From contig JAUIRK010000977.1 in NCBI GenBank assembly GCA_030549495.1, forward strand, positions 52,501 through 116,500: a DNA stretch of 64,000 bases. Direction: 5' to 3'. Of the stretch, positions 20,160 to 31,804 are shown in pieces. The translations under genes and the position numbers were made by a program. This stretch comes from Nectonema munidae (taxonomy: Eukaryota; Nematomorpha; Nectonematoida; Nectonematidae). Every line of letters begins with the position of its first letter. Positions within the stretch are counted from its first letter, which is position 1. The notes beneath the pieces are model-generated. The model was not told where the DNA came from. It saw only the letters and a list, made by a program, of their open reading frames with translations, and made no database searches.

Positions 20160-22503
20160 TTGCATTCGGGGGGCGAAAATAATTTTCTATAAGAGTTGCT
20201 TTAAGCAGGTCCTAAGGGTCCATTGGGAATTATGATGAGTTATCAGCATCCACCAAATGGCTTACCAACATCTCACATCGTAAGCTTGATCAATTTCCTG
20301 CACTTGCTTCGGTTAGCGGTAATTTAAAAGACGATGACGGTATTGCAGACGTTAATTATCTCAAAAATTCTCACGAAGACATGATAACTCGTTTAAAAGA
20401 CTTGTTAGAGCTGAAAATTCTAGACTGGGTATCAAATCCATTTGAGGTGAATGATGCTGATGTTTCAATTGACTTACAATATAACGGGTGGGCTTAAAGT
20501 GTATTTAATAAAAATCAACAAAAAACATGAAGACGTAGTGAGTTTGTCTTTAAATATCCGCTATTATGGGAAAATGTTAAAATGTACATCATTGCTTTTT
20601 TGCCTGCCTACCTATCTTGTGGAGTGTGGTTTTAGTTGTGCGAATCAGCTATTAACCAAACATTAATTCTCAGAAGAGCTCTTCATGTTTTAACTTTAAT
20701 TAACCCACTGGCTCTCACAATTTGAAGTTTTCATATTTTATTTTCAAATTTTTACTTTTAACATAACTTAATACACCAAACATTTTGCAAAAAATGAAAA
20801 TTTGTTTATGTATTTAAATGAGAGAAAAATAAAGTTATCAATCGTTACAATTTTATATCAATGAATATTGTCAGAATCGCATTAAAATTTTTTTTCGACA
20901 AAGATCAATTTTAATCTTTATCAGTACGTTTGTTACATTTTGTAACATTTGAAAATTAATTTTTTTAAGTCAAGAAATTTTTTTCAACAATAGCTATTTG
21001 AGAATGAATATTTTGACTAGCTATTTAGTTTAAAAGTAAAAATACTCTATTTGTTATTTGAGCAGAGATATTTTTTATAATATTCAATTGTTAAATTTTG
21101 TAACAAAGTACATAATTAATTTAATCATTTATTTATGAAAATTTGTTATTATAATAAAAATATAATATCGAAACAAAATGTTTCAGTGGTTAAAAATGTA
21201 CTTGATCTATTTATGACAGTTGTGAGAATTTTATTTGTGGACAGAAATATTCAAAAAACGCAATGATTTTCTTGTTCCCGTATACTATGATTTATGTTAG
21301 TTAAAATAATTATTTACTGATTTTGTGTTCTTAGACTTAAATAATTTTATGAAAAGTGATTAAACTACCATTTTTTGTATACTATGATCAGGAGCGGGCT
21401 TAGGCTACTGCAACCTATGCGGCCGTAGTGGGCCCCGCGCTTCTCAATTTTCATTTTGATGATATATTGTATGATTTCGCTAAATGCAAGGTTCGCAAAG
21501 TAAGTTACTTTGATCGTCATTTTGTGTTAATGAAAAAGTAATAAAACAAATCCCTTATTTTTTTTCACAATCTTATTTCTCACTTTTAACCTTTTTTCCT
21601 ACACACACTAGGGTAAAAGGAAAATTATTGCAAAAGGTTAAAAGTTGTTATTTTACATTTTGTAGATTTTGACTCAGAACGTCCAAGTAAGAGTTTGTGA
21701 ATTTATCGTTTGACTATTTTCTGTTTGTATCATTTAAGTATTTTATTTTGCTTCATAAAAAATTTATTATTACATTTTAATATTTTTAACTTGTATTTGA
21801 AAATTCTTTGTTTTTGCAAGCTAACAAGGGCAAAATAATAGTTTGATTACTTTGTGTTTGCTTGCAACAATTTAACTTTTAAACTATTTTTTGAATGATC
21901 CTAAGAAAAATGAAGTAATGGAATCTTAATTTACTGTTTGATTTTTGTTTGCACAATTTATTTTTATTGTATACCTTATTTAAGAGTCTAACTAACTTAC
22001 ACTTATTCTTATACACTAAAACTAATAAAAAATTTTAATAGAGTTTTCTAACTTTAGTTATGTTTTAGATTTTTGATAGAAATTACCTCAGAAAAGTTAG
22101 GTAATTTGGATGTGTTTTTTTTATTTATTTTTCTCAATAAAACAATTTCATTTTTAGGAAGAACAAACGGAACAACTGAAAATTAATGAATGATTTTTTT
22201 CATTCAATAAAATTTACAATTTTTTTTTAATTGATATATTTACCCCCTTTCTACACATAATTTGGAGATGGTGCGCATCTATTTGAAGGGAGAAAATTTG
22301 GTTATGCATGATGCTATTTATAAGTCCTCATTCATTGTTGACGTTAATCTTAATACGGGGGATTAAAGTTTACATTAAGCTTAATTAAGAATGAAATAGA
22401 ATAGACAAGAGAAGAGTAGGAAATCGGAAAATTTTGTTGTCCTTTTTCGAAGACGCTTGAAAGACCCCCCTCCCCCAATAATTTCAAGGATGTGCGTCCA
22501 TGT
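20160..22503 (-). mobile_element. hAT-type element, copy 3 (CAGGGGCGCAC family), inverted and decayed
   Basis: Reverse orientation. The right side reads GACCCCCCTCCCCCAATAAT then GGATGTGCGTCCATG, the complement of the family's left terminus with changes. The left side has TTCGGGGGGCGAAAATAATT followed by TCTATAAGAGTTGC, matching the family's right end. The inner region 20840-21290 is the complement of 4810-5260 in copy 1. The termini are too decayed to show a clear target duplication. Confidence 0.75.
20225..20670 (+). pseudogene. hAT transposase C-terminal fragment inside copy 3
   Basis: Reads ELSASTKWLTNISHRKLDQF, DLLELKILDWVSNPFEV and, after a frame change, LWENVKMYIIAFLPTYLVE plus CGFSCANQLLTKH. 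These match the C-terminal region of ZBED5-like hAT transposases (FPTSYLVECGFSAV). It lies between recognisable ends of the element, so it probably belongs to this family's transposase. Confidence 0.75.
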
Positions 22504-22519
22504 TCCAGTTGAAAATAGA

Positions 22520-23575
22520 TTGCGAGGTTGTTTAGGACTTAATAAATCAATTGAAAAACGCTGATCAGCGAAATCAAAAGAAGTTGCATTTTTGTACATA
22601 CATGCAATAGATTTAAAAAAATTGGAAGTTTAAAAACTATGAGGATTTGTTAAATACTTTCAACGGAGAAACATATCACTAATTAACTATGAAACAATGC
22701 ATATTTAAATAGTAGATTTTTTAAATAAAGTATGTTAAAATTTTATTATAATTGAGGTACATATTATGACTGAAAAATATTGTTAGTTCTTATATGAATA
22801 AAAGGATTTTCACTGTACTTATATAGAATTCACGAATAAATATGAGCTATATAATAACTATATTGACAAAAAAAATATAAAGCTCGTTAAAATTTAAAAA
22901 CTATAAATGGCTCAGAAGAACAAAATCAAATTATGGCTTATTAAATTCTTTTTAAAAATTTAATGAAAAAAATTTAATGTAAAAATTTGGGTTTGGATTA
23001 AAAATTTAATGAGTCAAATTATTTTATATCAAAATAAGTACGACAATATGTTGATAAGAAACATTTAGTGGGAGAATAAGGAAAAGGATTCTAAAAGTAT
23101 CAAAATTTTCCTAGTTGAAAATTTAGGAAACGCTAAAATATGAAATATCTAAGCAATAAAATTTTTAAAAATAGATCATTTAAAGTTAAAATAAGAAGTT
23201 TAGAAAGTAAAAACAATAAATTGCTAACACGTAAATTTTTACAAACCTAAGCAAATAAGAACGTCGCTAGAATTAGAATAAAATGGTTATATTAAAAAAT
23301 AAAAAATAAATACTATTTAGAGAAAAATAAATAAACATATATTTATTTTAAGTTTTATTCATTCTAGACAACATCCTGATTTTGATAATTATCTATCGAT
23401 GTATGGAAATGCATTATATTTTGAATAATTTATAGGAATTGCGAGAAGTGATGTGTATCATTAGATATGATGTGTATAATCTTAAAAATTTGAAAATTTA
23501 TAATCTTTTTTGTTTACTCATTCAAAAATTTTTTAATTAGAATAATGGAAGATGTTTTTATTATATTTGTATGGA
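22520..23575. other. Very AT-rich stretch, nothing recognised
   Basis: Strongly AT-biased sequence with no convincing reading frame, inverted termini or RNA gene. Confidence 0.5.
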
Positions 23576-24220
23576 AAGAAATTAATAAAATACTAACACC
23601 TGAAAGAAAAATGATCTTTTTATTAAAATTGATGGAAAACTTGAAAATAATAACGAAGTCATATCAGAGTACTTTAATAGGCATTTTTTGTCAGAAAATA
23701 ATTAGATTGATGAAAATTTAAGCAAAGAGTTTGAAAAATATCTTCACCTTCATAGTTGTTCCTTTCATTTTCTCAAAGTTAATGAAAATGACATTCTTAT
23801 TGCCTTAAATGAAATAAAATCTAAAACTTCCTCGAATATTAACAACATATGCGTATATAAATTAAGCTTAGTAATACAGGACATTATAAATTATTTGGTA
23901 ATTGCATTTAATTCATGTATTGAGCATAGTGTGTACCCAATTGTTTTAAGTTAGCAAAGATAATTCCCATTTTTAAAAAAGAAAACAGACTTTCAGTAGA
24001 AAATTACAGACCAATAAGCTTGATCAATACAATTTCCAAAATCTTTGAAAAAATTCTCTTCAAGCAGATTTATACATATACAGAATGAAATAAAAAAATT
24101 TTCAGAAATCAATTGGCTTTCTGATCTAATCATAGTACGCAATATCTTCATTCTCTTTTTTACAAAATATTCAAAACTACTTAGAACTATCTGACGATGT
24201 TATAGCTTTTTTCTTAGATT

Positions 24221-24229
24221 TAAGTAAAG
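24221..24229. repeat. Target-site duplication TAAGTAAAG (left of 302-bp insert)
   Basis: Nine bases repeated exactly at 24532-24540. Removing one copy together with the insert restores the RT codons TTA GAT TTA AGT AAA GCC TTT GAT. Confidence 0.9.
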
Positions 24230-24531
24230 TTAGAATTTTAATGACCTTGCCTACCCCAAGGTCTTTAAAGTTGATATGCATAGCAGGAGGAGTGATCTTT
24301 TTAGAAATATTCTTTATTTCTTTTTGTTGCTTTTGCATATTGTCTCTGATTTCTTCGATGATTTGTGCTAACATAGAGAAGGAACCGTCAGTGCGTGAAG
24401 TGTGTTCCGCGGCGGGATTGTCTTCAGCCATTAGTAAAGGGGATAAGGGTAGGTTGTAACAAGCAGCGTGAGTGAGGGAGCGCGTTTGTGAGAGAAGTAA
24501 AAAGTAAAGAATTGTATAAACCTAATCTTGA
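24230..24531 (-). mobile_element. 302-bp chimeric LINE-derived insertion in the RT motif
   Basis: Bounded by a 9-bp target duplication. Read on the minus strand it has a GC-richer leader, then an ATG frame (24431-24177) beginning MAEDNPAAEHTSRTDGSFSM, with a coiled-coil-like IIEEIRDNMQKQQKEIKN, which looks like a LINE ORF1 start. It then jumps to FKDLGVGKVIKILT, a piece of ORF2 related to KDLGVNSTVVGKVIKILT in the LINE at 33.7-36.8 kb. It ends at the target duplication without a poly(A) tail. It is best read as an internally deleted LINE derivative. Confidence 0.75.
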
Positions 24532-24540
24532 TAAGTAAAG
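24532..24540. repeat. Target-site duplication TAAGTAAAG (right of 302-bp insert)
   Basis: Exact match to 24221-24229. Confidence 0.9.
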
Positions 24541-24930
24541 CCTTTGATTTGGTGTCTCATAAAAAAATTCATATAAAGTTACAATATTTGCGTTTTTCTG
24601 AATCACCCTTGGAATTTTTTAAATCTTATTTTTCATCTAGAATGCAAGTTGTTTCTATCAATAATTCAATTTCTTCCATCGGATCAGTTTCTTTTGGCGT
24701 ACCCCAAGGATCCATCTTGGGTCCGTTGTTATTCTGTCTTTAGTTAAACGATATTCCAAATTCTAATGAATTATTCGACTTCTATCTTTTTGCTGATGAT
24801 ATAGCCATTATCCTTCCTTTATCTAAGATTAGTACGAGAAACAAATATAGTCAAAACATGCCTGATCAATTATGCTCTAACTTATCTTCAGTTATAAATT
24901 GGTGTAAATTATGTTCCTTGAAAGTCAATC

Positions 24931-24940
24931 CTTGCAAGAG
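24931..24940. repeat. Target-site duplication CTTGCAAGAG (left of 4.07-kb element)
   Basis: Matches CTTCCAAGAG at 29011-29020 with one mismatch. Removing the element and one copy rejoins the LINE codons NPCK and SKAML. Confidence 0.8.
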
Positions 24941-25174
24941 GGGTGAGACTTTTTACCCAAATATACCCAAATACACACAAACAGGTGAAAATAAATTTAA
25001 ATATTCAAAGAATAAGTTAAATATATATAGAAGAATTATTCTCAGGATAAAACTAATATAAGTTATTAATTTGATATTGAATTAAAAAAATTAATCTATA
25101 TTTTTTTTAATTAAAATTATTTATATTATAATAACTAGACGGTCCTGTGTTTGTCTCTCGCTTCGCTCGAGACG

Positions 25175-26010
25175 TAGGATTCTAGGTCTCAAAAATCTAG
25201 GTCCACTTAAAGATCATTGGTAAAATTCTAGGTCCACTTAAATATCATTGGTAAAATTCTAGGTCCACTTAAATATCATTGGTAAAATTCTAGGTCCACT
25301 TAAAGATCATTGGTAAAATTCTAGGTCCACTTAAATATCATCGGTAAAATTCTAGGTCCAGTTAAAGATCATTGGTAAAACTCTAGGTCCAGTTAAAGAT
25401 CATTAGTACCGCATGATTCTAGGTCTTGTTAAAGATCATTAGTACTGTGATTCTAGGTCCTGTTAAAAATCATGGGTACTCCCGTGATTCTAGATCCTGT
25501 TAAAGATCATTGGTACCAACGTGATTCTAGGTTCCCTTAAATATCATTGGTACTGGGATTCTAGGTACACTCAAAAGATCATTAGTACCTGGATTATAGA
25601 TACCATCAATGAACCCGTAAAGATCATTGGTACCCCCGTAAAAATCATTGGTACCCGTAAAAATCATTGGTACCCCCGTAAAAATCATTGGTACCCGCCG
25701 AAAAGATCATTGGTACCCGCCGAAAAGATCATTGATACCCGCCGAAAAGATCATTGGTACCCGCCGAAAAGATCATTGGTACCCGTAAAGATCATTGGTA
25801 CCCGTAAAGATCATAAGTACCCGTAAAGATCATAAATACCCGTAAAGATCATTGGTACCCACATAAAAGATCATTGGTACCCCCGTAAAAATCATTATTA
25901 CCCCCGTAAAAATCATTTGTACCCCGTAAAGATCATTTGTACGCCCGTACATTGTTATTCACCTTGAAAGATCATTAGTAGAAGTAAAGATCATTGGTAC
26001 CCACAAAGAT
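25175..26010 (+). repeat. Two-phase minisatellite around the core AAAGATCATTGGTA
   Basis: From about 25195 to 25400 the unit is roughly 31-32 bp (ATTCTAGGTCCACTTAAAG then ATCATTGGTAAA), drifting to about 36 bp by 25600. From about 25610 to 26010 the unit shrinks to about 18-22 bp (CCGTAAAGATCATTGGTAC and CCGCCGAAAAGATCATTGG). The core with GATC stays constant while the linker changes. More than 30 units are present. The 101-codon frame across it is a repeat product. Confidence 0.93.
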
Positions 26011-28985
26011 AAAATATATGAAAACTTAATACATAAAATATTAAAGACCATTACTTATTTAAAAATAAAGAAATAAATTAGATTATTATTAAAAATAAAT
26101 TAAAGGAAATATTAAAAAATTACTATATAAAATCTAGAACAGCTTTAATTATATTTTAAAATAACGGATTAGCAAATTAGATTATCATTAAAAATAAATT
26201 AAAGCAGACAATATAAATAAATTATATGTATTCTATATAAAATCTTAACCAAAAGTAGATAGACCTATTTATTTAAATAAAAATAGATTTAAATCTATTA
26301 TACTTAAAAATTAAATTTTTAAATAATAGAGTTTAGAAAAATTAAATTTATAAACTAAATAATTTAGATTATAGAAATCTATTATTGAAAAATAATTTAG
26401 ATTTTAAAGAAATCTATTAATAAAACTTTAGTTATTTAAAAATTATCAATAGTAGGTATCAATTTATAGAAATCTAAATAACAAAATTTATAGATTAAAA
26501 AAACAACTTTAATAAAGAATCTTGTTTTATTAAAAATATAGATTTGAAATAGTAACATACAAATTTATTATTATCTTTCCTGAGAAGAAAAAATAAACCC
26601 ATCAGCCATTAATTGAATTGGATATATTGAGAATGAAATTTTTTTTAATGCAAATGAATTTTTTGATTGGTTAAAATAAGTACATTATACACGTATACAC
26701 AAAATATACAAATATATATGAATTTTTTTGAATAAAGACATTTATGGTAAAATAAAGTTAATATTGTTGTTTAGAATGATAAGAGGATTCTAAAAATATA
26801 TAAAACTTGCTTTTTTGGTGAATATATGTGAAGTCATAATTTTGAGGCAGTTTGAAAGGGTCTGAAAAATCGAAAATTAAAAAAATGGAAAATTCAAAAT
26901 TTTTAAAACGTATTCTAATAGATTTTGATACGCTGATTCCGAATATGTATTTTGTTTGAAATTAAACGATTGATTTTTTAATTTTTTTTGAGGTCAAAGT
27001 TGGATTTTTTGTCATTTTTTCAAGTTCAAAGGCTAAAAAAAGTATTTAAAAATTTTTTAATTTAAAATATTTTTACATTTTCGTGATCAGTATAAAATTT
27101 CCTTTAAAATGTGGTATTAAAATAGAAAATTGGATAAGTTTGAAATTTTTCGAAAATTTTGTAGGGGTCACCCCTTACAATTTTTAAAAAAAATAAAAAA
27201 ATATATTTTCAAATTTTTTCACCTTAGTATGTTTAAATATCAGTTAAATTTTATGAATATGCAAAAAAAATGGAAAAAAATATGTAAATATTCATTTTAC
27301 ACACTAAAATATCGTGAAAAATAGGAAAATTGTGGTCATTGTTCAAAGGCTTATAAAAATTTATTTTTATATTTTTTCAAAAAAGTTATAACTTATAAAA
27401 TATAGGTAAAAGGATGTTCTTTAAGATGGGCTCATTTTAAAAATGAAAAATATTTTGAAAAAATGTTAAAAATTTGTTTCAAGTTAATTTTTACTTAAAT
27501 TCGGGCATGACTTGTGTATATAAAATAAAAAAAGAGTCTTAAAAAATTTTTTTTTAAAAAAGTGAAATTAAAATCTTTAAATATAAACCATATAGAATGA
27601 TTTAATGAAAAAATAATTTAAAAAAGTTTTTATTTTTGTAGAAATTGGATATAATAATCAGTTTTAAGTTAAACATTTTTGTGTACTCTATACGGCTAAC
27701 TCCTTGCAGAAAAATTGAATAACGTAAATGTAAAATTTTTTCAACTAAATTGTAGAGAAAAGAAAGCTTTATAAATATAAAAAAAAATTTTTTAATTAAA
27801 ATTGTAAACATTTTGTAAAAAAAAAATATAACATCTATTTTACACCAATTTTTAACCCCAAAAATATAAAATTGAAAATAAATAAACAAAAAAAAAATTT
27901 TTCAAAAATTTAAAGTTTTATGTTAAAATTCAAACTATTATACACCTCTTAATGTAAAAATTTGAAATATAAATATATTATTTTCCAAATATTAGCCAAT
28001 CAAAAACGTCCAAATTTAAATTTATGCAGACCGATCCAAAAAATTTATAAAATAATAAAAAAAAAATTTTTTAACATTTATTTATTATTTCATATATTTA
28101 GAACACGATTATGTAATTTATTTTAGAAAAAAAATTTTTTTTTTATATTTTTAACCAAATTAAAAAAAATCGAAAAATTTGTCAAAGTTACCTTGTTTGG
28201 AGTCATTTTGCCGAAAATTTTATGCAACAAATATAAATTTTTTTTACATCAACTTGTAGAGAAAGAGTTGGGCAAAAAAATAAAAGAGGATGTCATTTTT
28301 ATTTTAGGGCTTCAATTTTTCGCAAAATTTGATCAAAATTTTCATGGGGAAAAATGGCGTCATTTTTTAACGCCAAAAAGTGAAAATTGGGAAAAAACAA
28401 ATGAAAACTAAATATTTTTCAAAAATTTCAAATATTAGCATAAAATATCACTCATTCTGTATCCTTTCATAAAAAAATTAGAAAAAAATAAATTTTAGTT
28501 TTTTAGCAAATTTTGATCAAAAATGTTAAAATTCGGATTTTTGAGACGCAATTAACAAAAATTTAAAAAATTTTTATGAAATTTTTTTGTCAATTAATAT
28601 TCATACATATGTCTACTTTAATTGCACATAAAAAAATTTTATAAAAAAAGTCATAACACGAAAATCGCAAAATTTCATTCTCTGACTCGGGTCATTGACC
28701 TCAATTTGGGGTCAGGTCACTATGCCATCAAACTCAGAATCCAAAATAAGGTAGATGTCGATAAAAAAAAATGTCAAAACCCCCTTTCATCACACAAAAA
28801 TTTCAGCTCAAAGTCGAAAAATGCGGAAAAATGTTATATATATATATATATATATATATGATTCGCTTACAATCTTTATATTATAGATTACTTAAAATAT
28901 AATAATTATTTATAAATATTAATATAATTATTTCATAATAGTAAGTTTGATAATACAAAATAATTTTTTAAAGAACATATTTGTG
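26011..28985. other. AT-rich interior of the 4.07-kb element
   Basis: No coding region is supported. It contains long A/T runs, recurring AAATTTTTxAAAAATTTT tracts and an (AT)n run near 28836-28860. Confidence 0.6.
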
Positions 28986-30109
28986 TATATTTGGGTAAAA
29001 AGTCCTATCGCTTCCAAGAGCAAAGCAATGTTATTTTCAAACCAAAAAAGAAAAAGTTATAACTTATGTTTTGATAAATTAGGTGTGGAATTTGTGAAAA
29101 AAAATTAACTTTTTAGGTTTGGTCATAAATGAAAACTTGTCATGGAAAGATCATATAGATCATGTTTTGATGAAAATGAATAGTGTAAATGGTATACTTC
29201 GTAGATTTAAAAATGAGTTTAGTGTAGATATAAAATTAATGTTATATAAGTTTCTAGTGCTGCCTCATATTTTTTATAGTATAATAAACTGGGGCCATAA
29301 GAATATATCAAAGCTTGAAACTATGCAAAAAAACATTTTAAGAACTGTCTTTAAGTTAAAATATATAAGTCATACAACACTGTACTTCATTGAATATAAA
29401 CTGTTAAAGCTAAAAGATATATATTCTGTTCAGATGGCAAAATTTGTTTATGAATTTAGGAATAAAACACTTCCTTCTATTTTTAATGACTGGTTTTTAT
29501 ACAATTCTGAAAAAACACAAGATTTGCTTAGGGCCTCGCAAAACTTTGTAATGCCATTTTATGCACATCAGAAATCAAAAAATTTTTTAAAATATAGAGC
29601 CATAGTTTTTTGGAAAGATTTTCTTCATAAACTGGATTTTTCATGTTCCACCATGTATCAATTCAAAAAAACCATCAGGCAATATTATATTTGTCAGTAT
29701 GATGCAACCTGCTATATACAAGATTGTTTTGTTTGTAAAAGTTATTTTTATGATTTTTGTATACTTTCTAATGTATATTTCATTTTAGCTATATTTACAT
29801 ATGTTTTTATATCTTACATATATTATATACAATATATAAATTACATTTATATATATATATTTTTAATATTATTTATATATATATATAAATAATTGTGAAA
29901 TGTGTTTTTTTTAATATCTTTAATTTATTATTATATCATGTCTATTTTAAATAACAATTATGATATAGTTTATTGTCTCTCATAGGGTTTTCATCTCAGC
30001 GGCTCAAAAGGACTCTTGAATATCTTAAAAAATATATATAGTCAATTTGTATAAACTGATATATAATAAATGATATAATATAAATTGACATATTATATAG
30101 AGAAAAATG

Positions 30110-31390
30110 CTACAGCCAAAAATATTGGGTGTTTTGTTTTGAATGTGATGCATTAAATGAACAGGAATAATAATTTGTTTTGATGCAGCTTAAGAATTTT
30201 TATTTAATTGCGCCAGTTCTATGATCTTAATATTTTCAGTGTTTTCTACTAAATATATGATTTTCTGCCTTATGTCTTGTTTGCATTTTTTTGATTTAAA
30301 GCCTGGGATTAATGTAATTAAATTTTGCTCTAGTATTATAATTATGTACTTTCAAAACATTAGTTAAATTGAATTTACTGCTTGGTATGTGCATTATATT
30401 TCAGATTTAAGGCTAATCTCAATATTTTTTTTTTGCAAAATAAATATTCTATTAAGACTAACATGTCCCCAATTTACTAGAGAATAATTTAAAACTTATA
30501 AAAATCAAGGATTTATGGGCAATAGTTCTTATTTTTACAGGAAGATGATTCCAACTTCTGAATTTAGCAAGTAAATAACTCAATTTATTACAGACTGTGT
30601 CAACCTGTGCGTTCCAAAGAAGTCTATTATCAAATATAATGCCTAAAAAACAAAACTTTTCCAACAACTCAAGTACATGCTTATTAATTTTTACATTATG
30701 AGAAAACGAGATTTTTTTCTCTGATAACATTCCTTTTGATTCTTCATATTTCAGTAATAATTGATGATTAATGAAAAGCTCTTCAAAAAAGACAACTTTT
30801 TATTTTCGATGTTTGAAAAATTTTCAACTTTTAAGATGAGAACTATGTCATCTGCAAATGCCAGAGCTTTACAGACATCTCTGTTTATGACTTTGATTGT
30901 TTCATTTATATATATGATAAACAGAAGGGGACCGAGACAAGATCACTGAGGTACTCCAACCGGGTTGCAGTGATATATGTCAGAAAAACTATTATTAAAA
31001 AACGAAAAATTTCCTATTATTTAAAAAACTTCTAATTAAATCTATAGCGGATTGATCAATTTCATAGCAATAAAAACCATGATTTACACAATCAAAAGCA
31101 GCTTTGAGATCTAAAAATATAATCAATGAGCTAAAATTTCTATTAAATTTTCTTCAATTTCGGAAATAAAAATTGAATGAAGTTGTTCAATGTTTTTAAG
31201 CCTGCGAAAACCAAATTGAAACTCACTAAAAGAAATTATATTCAAAATAATTATACAACTGATTATAAAGGATTTTCTCTAGTTGTCTAATTCAGATTTT
31301 TTACTGAACTATTTTACCTACTACAAAGCCATCTGGAAATGTACTTAAATTTTGTACTTTCTTTACCTAAATCGGGTCGAACTAATTTAA
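30110..31390 (-). mobile_element. LINE fragment, RT ORF (minus)
   Basis: Read on the minus strand: RSFLNNRKFFVF, then PVGVPQ and CLGPLLFIIYINETI, then LAFADDIVLILKV, then in the 30730-30458 frame CFLGIIFDNRLLWNAQVDTV. Beyond it come VNWGHVSLNRIFILQKK and further C-terminal sequence to about 30110. It has the standard LINE RT order with FADD at the active site, with several stops and shifts. It is truncated upstream of the palm near 31390 and lies tail-to-tail with the LINE that ends near 30060. Confidence 0.8.
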
Positions 31391-31804
31391 GACAACGAAT
31401 TCGAAATACTCAATAAATGGAATAAATTAAGTATAAAAATATCTAAAAAAATTCATATATTCTTTTTTAATACGAAAGATAGAAAAATTTCCTTGATATA
31501 TAACACTTTTTAAAAGCAAACTAAATTTTACAAAACTAAAATTATCTTTATACGTTTTATTCAGCTATATAAGTGTTGCAGGAGCAAGTTTTATTGGAGG
31601 AGGGGAGGGGATGTCGAGCAATTTTGAGGTTAAAAGGGTCCTGAAGTATTGTACAAAATACCACTTTACTTTTCCTAATCTAACTATGAAAACTTTATCA
31701 ATTTTGCTTATCCTTTTTTATATAGAAAGATATATTATATACACACAGTTTTTCTCAACTGTGTGTATTTTTAAAATGTATAAGGATAATAATGGATTGA
31801 ATTA
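31391..31804. other. Spacer between LINE fragments, nothing recognised
   Basis: AT-rich, with a short GGAGGAGGGGAGGGG purine tract near 31596-31612. No gene or repeat is supported. Confidence 0.45.

Larger units (their letters stand above)
24941..29010. mobile_element. 4.07-kb TIR element without visible transposase (Mutator-like by duplication length)
   Basis: Left end GGGTGAGACTTTTTACCC then AAATATACCCAAATACA. The right end read inward is CGATAGGACTTTTTACCC then AAATATACACAAATA. This gives inverted termini sharing GACTTTTTACCCAAATATAC, flanked by a duplication of about 10 bp. A 9-10-bp duplication suggests a Mutator-like element, but no transposase is seen. The left fifth is a GATC-bearing minisatellite; the rest is extremely AT-rich with many short self-similar tracts of TTTTCAAAAATTT form. 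Frames of 60-95 codons there are low-complexity and not credible genes. Confidence 0.75.
23580..30060 (+). mobile_element. LINE (jockey/CR1-like ORF2), interrupted by two insertions
   Basis: Present in three blocks: 23580-24229, 24541-24940 and 29011-30060. RT motifs in order are [34 protein letters not shown] (split), [21 protein letters not shown] and CSLKVNPCK|SKAMLF (split), followed by FLGLVINENLSWKDHIDHV. After the RT comes a long thumb and tail frame of 257 codons at 29119-29892. The first block has several stops and frame changes and the last is open, so decay is uneven. I see no endonuclease, so it is 5'-truncated. The tail runs into ATATAT-rich sequence. Confidence 0.85.

Noticed and set aside
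25521-25826. 101-codon frame with KIIGT/NHWYP repeats
   Set aside because: It is produced by the GATC-core minisatellite; the period and not selection keeps it open.
27130-28411. Lys/Phe/Ile-rich frames of 60-95 codons
   Set aside because: Low-complexity A/T sequence with no motif; similar frames occur on both strands.
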